Assembly: GCA_943370145.1 (NCBI GenBank)
Contig: CALRPY020000014.1
Span: forward strand, 14,981-78,980
DNA: 64,000 bases
From: Ga0077536 sp943370145
GTDB lineage: Bacteria > Pseudomonadota > Gammaproteobacteria > Ga0077536
Direction of reading: 5' to 3'
Of the stretch, positions 54,010 to 61,035 are shown piece by piece. The first letter of the stretch is position 1. The number at the start of each line of letters is the position of its first letter. The translations under genes and the position numbers were made by a program. Below the pieces are notes generated by a model, which was given only the letters and a program-made list of their open reading frames with translations, searched no databases and had not been told where the DNA came from.

Positions 54010-55476
54010 TTACGGCAGGTAGTCCATGTAGGTGTCGTGATCCCAGCCGGTGACCGTGGCGAGGAACTTGTCCCACTCATCGCGCTTGTAGTCGATGAAG
54101 ACGTCCCACATCTCGCCGGGCAGGGCGCTGCGCACGAGCGGGTCGCTCTCCATCGCATCCAGTGCCATCCCGAGGTTGGTCGGCAGCTTGGTGACCTTCT
54201 TGCCGGCGAGTTCCAGCTCGTAGATGTTGCGCTGTTCCAGCGGGCCCGGGTCGAGCTTCTTCGTGATGCCTTCGTCCATGACGGTCAGCAGCGCCGAGTT
54301 CAGCAGGTAGGGATTGACCATCGAGTCGACGGCCCGGTACTCGAAGCGCCCCGGGGCAGACACCCGCAGCGCGCAGGTCCGGTTCTGGTAGCCCCAGTTG
54401 TTGTAGACAGGCGCCCAGTAGCCCTGGTCGAGGAGGCGCCGGTAGGAATTCACCGTCGAGGCCCCGAGCGCCGTCAGCGCCGGCAGGTGCTTGACGATGC
54501 CGCCCGCCGCCCACACGCCGATCTGGCCCGGCATGCGGGGATCGTCGCCCTCCGGATCGAACTTGTTCTGTCCACCGGTGACGTAGCTGTAGACCTCCGG
54601 CATGCCGAGCTTGGACAGGCCCGCGAAGCCGTTCACGACGTCCTTCCCGCCCTTCCACAGCGAGAAGTTGTGGTGGCAGCCGTTGGCCGACACGCGCATG
54701 AAGGGTTTCGTCATGAAGCAGGCGATGACATTGAACTCGCGCGCGACCTGGGCGCAGATCTGGCGATAGGTCGTCAGTCGGTCCGAGGTGCGCAGCACGT
54801 CGTCGAAGGCCCAGTTCAGCTCGAGCTGGCCGGGCGCGTCCTCGTGGTCGCCCTGGATCATGTCGAGGCCCATCTTGCGGCAGTAGTCGTTGACCTTGAG
54901 CGTGATCGGCCGCAGCTCCTCGAACTGGTCGATGTGGTAGCAGTACGGCTTGGTGACGCCGCCGTCGGGCTTGCCGTCCGCGCCCTTCTTCAGCCACATC
55001 ATTTCCGGCTCGGTGCCGAGGCGCAGCCGCAGGCCGTGCTTCTTCTCGAAGCTCGCGTGCATGCGCTTGAGGTTGCCGCGGCAGTCGGAGCTCAGGAACC
55101 CGCCCGGGTCGACCGGCTCCTCGCGGTTGCGGAACAGCGTGCAGAACACGCGCGCGACGCGCGGCTCCCACGGCAGTTGCACGAAAGTCTCCGGGTCGGC
55201 GATGCCGACGAGTTCGCTGGCCTCCGGGCCGTAGCCCAGGTAGCGGCCCTTGCGGCTGATGAAAAGGTTCGCGGTCGAGCCGTAGACGAGCTGGAAACCC
55301 TTGGTTGCCAGCCGCTCCCAGTGATCGGCCGGCGCGCCCTTGCCGACGATGCGGCCGGTGACTGACACGAACTGGTAATAGATGTATTCGATGCCCAGCG
55401 AGTTGATCAGTGCGCGAACCTTCTTCACGCCGTCCATGCGCGCCGTGTCCTTCACATACGCTTCGAGTGCAGTCAT
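54010..55476 (-). CDS. Glutamine-synthetase-like ligase, putative gamma-glutamylamide synthetase (GS1)
   Basis: A 488-residue GS-family protein. Motifs are the metal/glutamate region GDHEDAPGQLELN, SANGCHHNFSLWKGG (ammonia/ATP-site His), YQNRTCALRVSAPGRFEYR (the substrate-binding Arg is kept) and VNPYLLNSALL. It lacks the Tyr adenylylation loop typical of GlnA, and the family placement fits enzymes that ligate glutamate to amines (PuuA, GMAS, IpuC). It is the second gene of the leftward operon, 16 bases before the oxygenase. Amine specificity is not predictable. Confidence 0.88.
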   Translation of the reverse strand: MTALEAYVKDTARMDGVKKVRALINSLGIEYIYYQFVSVTGRIVGKGAPADHWERLATKGFQLVYGSTANLFISRKGRYLGYGPEASELVGIADPETFVQLPWEPRVARVFCTLFRNREEPVDPGGFLSSDCRGNLKRMHASFEKKHGLRLRLGTEPEMMWLKKGADGKPDGGVTKPYCYHIDQFEELRPITLKVNDYCRKMGLDMIQGDHEDAPGQLELNWAFDDVLRTSDRLTTYRQICAQVAREFNVIACFMTKPFMRVSANGCHHNFSLWKGGKDVVNGFAGLSKLGMPEVYSYVTGGQNKFDPEGDDPRMPGQIGVWAAGGIVKHLPALTALGASTVNSYRRLLDQGYWAPVYNNWGYQNRTCALRVSAPGRFEYRAVDSMVNPYLLNSALLTVMDEGITKKLDPGPLEQRNIYELELAGKKVTKLPTNLGMALDAMESDPLVRSALPGEMWDVFIDYKRDEWDKFLATVTGWDHDTYMDYLP

Positions 55477-55518
55477 CTCCGGTGCCTCCGCGGGGTTCTT
55501 CAGCCAGTGGGTGATGGG

Positions 55519-56892
55519 TCAGGAATGGTGCAGATAGCGTGCCCGCTCGAAGGCGGATACATGTCGCCGCATCAGGTGGTCTTCCTGGATGCAGCTCTGC
55601 GTGTAGTGATCGACGAAGCGATCGCCGAACAGCGCGCGCGCGTGGGCGCTGGCGCTCATGCGCTCGGCCGCTTCGAGCAGCGTGCGCGGTAGCGGCCCTA
55701 TTTCAGGGTGGACCAGTTCGCGCCCGATCCCGGTGGTGACGGGCGGCGCGACGAGGCGGCGCTCGATGCCGTCGAGCCCCGCGCCGAGCAGCATCGCGAA
55801 CGCGAGGTGCGCATTGGTGTCGGCGCCGGGCAGGCGGAACTCGACGCGGCAGTCGTCCGGCGCGCCGTTGACGATGCGCAGCGCGCACGTGTAGTTGCCG
55901 ATGCCCCAGGTGGCGGTGCGCGGCGCCCAGTTGCCGGGAACATAGCGCCGGTAGGCGTTCACGGTGCCAGCGAACATCGGCATGAGGGCCGGCAGCGCGT
56001 GCAGGACGCCGGCCACGAAGTGCCGGCAGACCGCGGAGATTCCCTCGAGATCGTCCGCCGCATGGAAACTCGCCGCCCCGGTCGCGCGGTCGCGCAGCGA
56101 AATGATTGGATGGCCGCCGAGGCCCGGGTGCGCATCCGACAGCTGCGCCATGAACGAAGCCATCAGGCCACGTTCGATGCAGAAGGCTTTCGTGTAGAGC
56201 TTGAACAGGGCCGCATCGTCGGCTGCCGCCGCGAGGGGCCGCACGGGCAGCGCGGCCTCCAGGCACCCGGGACCGAGCTCTGCACACAAGTGGTGCAGTG
56301 GAACGTCGCCGCTCCGCAGCAAGGCGTCATATTCGCGCAGGAAGCCGGCGCCGCTGGCAGGGTAGAGGCCGGACCAGCAGCGATTCTCCTGGGCGTGCGT
56401 CGACAGGTCCCGATAGGCCTTGGCCGTCGCCGAGGCGGGTGACTCGTCGAGGATGATGAACTCGAACTCGGATGCGCCAAGGGCTTCGAAGCCGAGGTCG
56501 CGCGCGCGCTCGAGCTGCGTCGCGAGCAGGCGCCGCGGCGACAGCGCGGCGCTGTCCCCGGTGTAATCGGCAACGATCAGCGCGGCGTTCGGTTCGAAGG
56601 GATAAGGCCGGATGCTTTCGACGTCCAGCGCACATGCTTCACTGCGATAGGGGCGGTCCGCGCGCACGGCATCGTTCGGGCCCCAGAACGGCAGCGCATC
56701 GATGAACGACCAGCCATCCTTGACGTAACGCAGCGCCAGCGCCGACGGCAGGCGCTTCTCCCTGAACGCGCCCTCGGTGTCGAAAAGGCCCACGTGCACG
56801 AAATCGATGCGTTCGCGGGCCAGCAGACCCTCGATTTCAGCGATATTGTCTGCGGACCAGTGCCGCGGCGCGGCAGGATACGTCGGGCTCAT
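55519..56892 (-). CDS. Divergent glutamine-synthetase-like protein (GS2)
   Basis: About 457 residues from ATG 56892 (GTG 56901 adds three). GS features: LCAELGPGCLEAAL in place of the usual HEVAPGQ-E region, GLGGHPIISLRD in place of NGSGMHxH, WGIGNYTCALRI where the conserved Arg after Asn is Tyr, and FRLPGADTNAHLAFAMLLGAGLDGIER, a normal C-terminal GS segment. The altered residues suggest changed amine specificity or a non-catalytic partner of GS1. First gene of the leftward operon. Confidence 0.85.
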   Translation of the reverse strand: MSPTYPAAPRHWSADNIAEIEGLLARERIDFVHVGLFDTEGAFREKRLPSALALRYVKDGWSFIDALPFWGPNDAVRADRPYRSEACALDVESIRPYPFEPNAALIVADYTGDSAALSPRRLLATQLERARDLGFEALGASEFEFIILDESPASATAKAYRDLSTHAQENRCWSGLYPASGAGFLREYDALLRSGDVPLHHLCAELGPGCLEAALPVRPLAAAADDAALFKLYTKAFCIERGLMASFMAQLSDAHPGLGGHPIISLRDRATGAASFHAADDLEGISAVCRHFVAGVLHALPALMPMFAGTVNAYRRYVPGNWAPRTATWGIGNYTCALRIVNGAPDDCRVEFRLPGADTNAHLAFAMLLGAGLDGIERRLVAPPVTTGIGRELVHPEIGPLPRTLLEAAERMSASAHARALFGDRFVDHYTQSCIQEDHLMRRHVSAFERARYLHHS

Positions 56893-56982
56893 GAGTTTCA
56901 CACAGGTAAATAATGTTTCACGGTATTAATAGGCGTGCTATACATCCAATGCAAGTGATTGCTTCACTGCGGAGGGAACAAC
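56893..56982. promoter_or_regulatory. Divergent promoter region between the ligase operon and the dimethylformamidase-like cassettes
   Basis: This 90-base AT-rich spacer is the only gap from which both operons can start. It contains GTTTCAC twice (56895-56901 and 56915-56921), the short dyad GCAAGTGATTGC (56951-56962), and TATTAAT and CTATACAT as possible -10 elements. GGAGGG at 56971 is the ribosome site of the first small-subunit gene. Regulator unknown; none is encoded adjacent. Confidence 0.6.
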
Positions 56983-57402
56983 ATGGCCAAGAACCCGACG
57001 GGCGTGCAGACCAACCAGGCCTACGCGTCGACCGATGAATTCATTACCCGCACACACATACTTCCCCTGCTCACCGATGAGGCGACGCGGGCCCGGTTGA
57101 TTGCCGAGCATCGCGACAATCCGATCGGCAAGCCCGGCAAGGCCGGCAAGGCCGGCATCCAGCACAGCGACGATCTCCAGCGCGTGATCGACAAGCTGCG
57201 CCGCGCGCCGATGGCCGGCAAATACGTACGGATCTGCGTAGTCCCGCACTCCGACTACCGCATCGGCGTCGCCGCCGGCGTGCGCGGCAAGCCGGTCCGG
57301 ATGCTCGACGGACGATATCCATCCGAAGACGCCTGCGAGCACGCGATCTTCGTCAGGCGGGTGCAGGACCTGCTCGCGCACTACGGACACAAACCGCGCT
57401 GA
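56983..57402 (+). CDS. N,N-dimethylformamidase-like small (alpha) subunit, cassette 1
   Basis: A 139-residue protein preceding the large subunit, as in dimethylformamidase operons. The N-terminal half (TRTHILPLLTDEATRARLIAEHR) aligns with the cassette 2 small subunit (IRTYILPSLRDPERRARLIDEHR). The C-terminal half (GKYVRICVVPHSDYRIG, then SEDACEHAIFVRRVQ) forms a small alpha/beta domain shared with the third gene of each cassette. The subunit is thought to stabilise the large one. The ATG at 56983 has GGAGGG 7 bases upstream. An intrinsic terminator overlaps its stop codon. Identification rests on context and large-subunit identity. Confidence 0.75.
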   Translation: MAKNPTGVQTNQAYASTDEFITRTHILPLLTDEATRARLIAEHRDNPIGKPGKAGKAGIQHSDDLQRVIDKLRRAPMAGKYVRICVVPHSDYRIGVAAGVRGKPVRMLDGRYPSEDACEHAIFVRRVQDLLAHYGHKPR

Positions 57403-57417
57403 AGCGCGGTTTTTTTT
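57392..57417 (+). terminator. Intrinsic terminator/attenuator at the small-large subunit junction, cassette 1
   Basis: AACCGCGC (57392-57399), loop TGAA (57400-57403, containing the stop codon), perfect complement GCGCGGTT (57404-57411), and T residues to 57417. It is a textbook hairpin plus U-tract inside an apparent operon. It should cut large-subunit transcription relative to the small subunit. Cassette 2 has no equivalent. Confidence 0.85.
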
Positions 57418-57463
57418 CATTTGCGCGCAGCGTCGCGCCGCAAACTGCAGGACGGGGGACCAC

Positions 57464-59848
57464 ATGCTTCGCATCACAGGCTACAGCGACAAGTACTCGG
57501 TGTGTCCGGGTGACACGCTCAAATTCCACGTGAATTCCGAGAAGGGCGAGCGCTACGACGTACAGCTCGTGCGCCTGATCCACGGCGATACGAATCCCGA
57601 GGGTCCGGGTTTCAAGGAGAAGGAGATTGCCGCGCCCTGCAACAAGCCCATGAAGGGGCGGCCGCAGAAAATCCACGGTGGGTCCTACGTCGTGATCCCC
57701 GCCGACGGTCGCCTCGATTGTCAGAGCTTCACGCTGCAGGCTTTCATCTTCCCGACGACGCCCGGCCCGGGGCCGCACGGCTACTGCCACGACAAGGGCA
57801 TGCAGGGCATCGTCACCAAGTGGGACGTCGCGAAGAAATCCGGCTACGGCCTGTTCGTCGACGAGGCCGGCTGCCTGGCGGTCATGATCGGGGGCGGGCG
57901 CGGCAAGCTGACGACCGTCACGAGCGGCAAGCCCCTGCTGCGCAAGGTCTGGTACCTGGTGGCCGCAAGCTACGACGCCGCGACCGGCCAGATCGTGCTC
58001 TACCAGGAACCCGTGGTTTCCTCGACCAACGGCGGCCTCGGCATGTCGCTGCTGCATCCGGCCAGCGAAACCAGTGCGACGGTGAAGGCGAAGAGCGCGC
58101 ACGGCCCCGCCGCGAACACCGCGCCGCTGCTGTTTGCCGCGGCGACCGCGGCGCCGGTGTCCGGCCGCCACATCCAGGGAGGGCACTACAAGGAAGCCGT
58201 GGCGCCCGTTGCGCTGCCCGAACAGACCTGGTGTTACAACGGCAAGATCGACCGGCCCCGCCTGTCCCGCGACGCGCTGAGCAAGGCCGAGATCGATGCG
58301 CTTGCCCGGGGCTTCAGCGGCTGCCCGGCGGCGCTGCGCGCCAAGGTGGTCGGTGCGTGGGACTTCCACGCCAACATCACGACCCATATCGCGAGCTGCC
58401 AGGTGGTGGACGTTTCGCCGGCCCGGCTCGATGGCTTCGCGATCAACCTCCCCGTGCGCGGCATGACCGGCTACAACTGGTCGGGCGACGACATCGTCTA
58501 CCACCACGCGCCCACTGAATACGGCGCGATCCATTTCCACGACGACGATATCGACGATGCGCGCTGGGACGTCGACTTCGAGTACACCGTCCCGGCGAAC
58601 CTCAGGAGCGGCGTCTATGCCGCCCGCCTGCGCATCGCCGGCAAGAGCTCGCCGGAGACCGAGGACTACATCCCGTTCTTCGTGCGTCCGCCCCGCGGCA
58701 AGGCCACGGCGAAGATCGCCTTCATCGCGCCGACCAACAGCTACATGGCGTACTCGAACGACAACCTCGCGACGAACTCGGTGGTGGCGCAGCTCCTTGC
58801 CGGGCGCGTGCCGATCATGAACGCGTCCGATCTCTACCTGAACGAGCATCGTGAATACGGCCTGTCGACGTACTCCTGCCACTCGGACGGCAGCGGCGTG
58901 TGCTACAGCACGCGCTTGCGGCCCATCCTCAACATGCGGCCGAAGTATCGCCACTGGCTGTCGCCCTCACTGTGGCAGTTCAACGCGGACCTCCACCTGA
59001 CCGACTGGCTCGAGCAGATGGGCTACGAGTTCGACGTCCACACCGACGAGGACCTCGATCGCGAAGGCGTCGACCTGCTGTCCCGCTACCAGGTCGTGCT
59101 GACCGGCAGCCATCCGGAGTATTCGTCCGAGCGCATGCTGAACGCCTACGAGGCCTACCAGGCCGGCGGCGGCCGCTGGATGTATCTCGGCGCGAACGGC
59201 TTCTACTGGTGCAGCCAGTACCATCCCGACAACGGCAACATCATTGAGGTGCGCAAGGGCGAGGCGGGCACGCGTGCGTGGACCGCGAACCCGGGCGAAT
59301 ACAACAACGCCTTCGACGGCAAGTTCGGCGGCATGTGGCGCGCCCGCGGCCGGATCCCGAGCAAGGTCTGCGGACTCACCTTCACCGGCTACGGTTTCGA
59401 CGTGTCGACCTACTACCGGCGCGAGGCCGACAGCCTGCGACCGGAATGCAGCTGGATGTTCCAGGGCATCGGCAAGGACGAGATCATCGGTGACTTCGGT
59501 CTGGTGGGCGGTGGCGCCGCGGGCCTTGAAATCGACCGCTACGACCTCGAGTTCGGCACGCCGCACAACGCCTACCTGCTCGCGCGCTCCGAGGGTCACA
59601 CCGACCTCATGATGCAGGTCAACGAGGAAATCCACTTCACCGTCCGCGGCTACTACGGGGGCGGTGACGAGAACCCGATGATTCGTGCGGACATGATCTA
59701 CTACAAGACCCCCGGCGACGGGGCGGTGTTCGCGCCGGGCTCGCTCGCGTGGTGCGGAGCGCTGTCGCACAACAAGTACAACAATAACGTGTCACGCCTG
59801 ATGAAGAACGTGCTCAATGGCTTCCTGAAGAAGGGGCCGCTGCCGTGA
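57464..59848 (+). CDS. N,N-dimethylformamidase-like large (beta) subunit, cassette 1
   Basis: A 794-residue cytoplasmic protein with no signal peptide. An N-terminal beta domain with LIHGDTNPEGPGFKEKEI, a LamG/concanavalin-like domain (about 85-300, SFTLQAFIFPTTPGPG, WYLVAASYDAATGQI) and a C-terminal amidotransferase-like fold (about 415-790) match dimethylformamidase beta. Tyr430 (NSYMAYSND), Tyr470 (YGLSTYSC) and Glu552 (GSHPEYS) have nearly the spacing of the published mononuclear-iron ligands (Tyr, Tyr, Glu) in the Paracoccus enzyme. It should hydrolyse a formamide or other small amide. GGGGGA precedes the ATG. Its last bases overlap the next gene (GTGA). Confidence 0.9.
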   Translation: MLRITGYSDKYSVCPGDTLKFHVNSEKGERYDVQLVRLIHGDTNPEGPGFKEKEIAAPCNKPMKGRPQKIHGGSYVVIPADGRLDCQSFTLQAFIFPTTPGPGPHGYCHDKGMQGIVTKWDVAKKSGYGLFVDEAGCLAVMIGGGRGKLTTVTSGKPLLRKVWYLVAASYDAATGQIVLYQEPVVSSTNGGLGMSLLHPASETSATVKAKSAHGPAANTAPLLFAAATAAPVSGRHIQGGHYKEAVAPVALPEQTWCYNGKIDRPRLSRDALSKAEIDALARGFSGCPAALRAKVVGAWDFHANITTHIASCQVVDVSPARLDGFAINLPVRGMTGYNWSGDDIVYHHAPTEYGAIHFHDDDIDDARWDVDFEYTVPANLRSGVYAARLRIAGKSSPETEDYIPFFVRPPRGKATAKIAFIAPTNSYMAYSNDNLATNSVVAQLLAGRVPIMNASDLYLNEHREYGLSTYSCHSDGSGVCYSTRLRPILNMRPKYRHWLSPSLWQFNADLHLTDWLEQMGYEFDVHTDEDLDREGVDLLSRYQVVLTGSHPEYSSERMLNAYEAYQAGGGRWMYLGANGFYWCSQYHPDNGNIIEVRKGEAGTRAWTANPGEYNNAFDGKFGGMWRARGRIPSKVCGLTFTGYGFDVSTYYRREADSLRPECSWMFQGIGKDEIIGDFGLVGGGAAGLEIDRYDLEFGTPHNAYLLARSEGHTDLMMQVNEEIHFTVRGYYGGGDENPMIRADMIYYKTPGDGAVFAPGSLAWCGALSHNKYNNNVSRLMKNVLNGFLKKGPLP

Positions 59849-60228
59849 GGCGGCCGTCCGTTGCCAGGTCGGCCCCGGACCGGCCGGTCACCCCGCCGGT
59901 CGGCAAGCATGTGATGCCGGCGCTGGAAGGCGAGGCCAATGGCCTCGAAACGACCCTGCTGGCCGGGCTCGACCGCGATCGCATCAACCAGCTGGCAGAG
60001 TGCCTGTTCACGCTGAACAACCGGCGTTTCGGGCCCATTCCAGGCGCGTATGTCGTGATGTGCACCGAGCCCGGCAAGCGCTGGTGCGTCGGTCAGCTCA
60101 GCGCGGATCGCGCGCGGCCTGTCCTGCTGTTCGAGGAACTCGAGTTCGAATCGCCCGAGGCGGCGCGGCGGGCGGCGGAGCGGCTGCGTCGTGAACGCGG
60201 TGAGGGGCCGCCGGCGCGCAGTATCTGA
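59845..60228 (+). CDS. Third cassette protein, alpha-subunit-like, cassette 1
   Basis: 127 residues from GTG 59845, overlapping the large-subunit stop by four bases, so translation is coupled. I find no known family name. It aligns well with the third gene of cassette 2 (LFTLNNRRFGPIPGAYVVM versus LYTLNGHRPGPVRGFYVIV; both then read VGQL, later LFEELEFES versus LFEDLVFDS). Its C-terminal half also resembles the small subunits (P-x-x-G-x-Y-V, then Y/W-x-V/I-G, then an acidic ES/SED turn and Ala-rich helix). It may be a second small subunit. Confidence 0.7.
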   Translation: MRRPSVARSAPDRPVTPPVGKHVMPALEGEANGLETTLLAGLDRDRINQLAECLFTLNNRRFGPIPGAYVVMCTEPGKRWCVGQLSADRARPVLLFEELEFESPEAARRAAERLRRERGEGPPARSI

Positions 60229-60274
60229 GTGGCCGAGCGGGTCGAACGGTCATGCAGAGCGTGTCACCATCGGC

Positions 60275-60381
60275 GACGGTGTCGGACACATCCGCGGCGA
60301 CCCGCTCGGGTACATCCGTGTATCGCTCGAGCGCGCACGTCCTGTGCGCGCACGGTCGCCACGGATGCATCCGACACCGTC
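60275..60381. repeat. Large inverted repeat between the two cassettes
   Basis: Arms at 60275-60302 and 60354-60381 are reverse complements at 25 of 28 positions; they begin GACGGTGTCGGA and end GACACCGTC. Inside is a second perfect hairpin: GCGCGCAC (60331-60338), 5-base loop, GTGCGCGC (60344-60351). The rest of the 60229-60591 spacer shows no gene. It could be an RNA structure, an operator or a small mobile repeat. Confidence 0.65.
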
Positions 60382-60591
60382 ACCCTGCCGCGTGTGGCGC
60401 GGGCCTGGGGCCGGTTCGTTGAGCTGGCGCTGACAACCGCTGTCGCGTGTTTCGCGTGACCACCGCGCGGCCACCCCCGCAAGTGACGTCCAGTCCCAGG
60501 AGTCGACTGGCGCACCGCGCATGACCTATGCAGAATGCGTTGGCGCTGCAAGGCGACACGCAAGCGATCCTTCATTCAAATGAGGTAGCCC

Positions 60592-61023
60592 ATGGCGACA
60601 CGTTCCAAGGCCGCACCCGGCACCGCGCTGGCCCGCGACTACGGCTATACCGCCGTCGATGATTACGACATCCGCACCTACATCCTGCCGTCGCTGCGCG
60701 ATCCCGAGCGGCGGGCGCGTCTCATCGACGAGCATCGGGCGCATCCGCGCGGCGCCGCGTCGCAGCCGGGCAGCATGCCGCCTAACCACAGTCCCGACCT
60801 GAAGCGCCTGATCGACCGCCTGCGCGTCGTGCCCCAGGCGGGCAAGCACACGATCGTCGAGACGCTGCCGTGGGCGGAATACGCAATCGGCATCCTGCCC
60901 GGCCGGCGCGGCGGCGAAATCCGGATCACGAAGGAACGCTACCGCAGCCGCGAGGACGCGGAGCATGCAATCTTCCTGAAGCGCCTCAACGCGCTGATGA
61001 AGCAATACGGCATCGAGTACTGA
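60592..61023 (+). CDS. N,N-dimethylformamidase-like small (alpha) subunit, cassette 2
   Basis: 143 residues. It aligns with the cassette 1 small subunit throughout: DIRTYILPSLRDPERRARLIDEHRAHP, DLKRLIDRLRVVPQAGKHTIVETL, YAIGILPG and SREDAEHAIFLKRLNALM. The cassette 2 large-subunit gene follows after 12 bases with no terminator between. It probably assembles with that large subunit; exchange with cassette 1 partners is possible. Confidence 0.75.
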   Translation: MATRSKAAPGTALARDYGYTAVDDYDIRTYILPSLRDPERRARLIDEHRAHPRGAASQPGSMPPNHSPDLKRLIDRLRVVPQAGKHTIVETLPWAEYAIGILPGRRGGEIRITKERYRSREDAEHAIFLKRLNALMKQYGIEY

Positions 61024-61035
61024 GGGCGCGACGAC

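Noticed and set aside
53994..54158. Upstream extension of the phytanoyl-CoA-dioxygenase-like frame
   Set aside because: It overlaps the end of the GS1 gene, whereas the GTG at 53993 has a strong GGAGG site and begins at the expected protein start.
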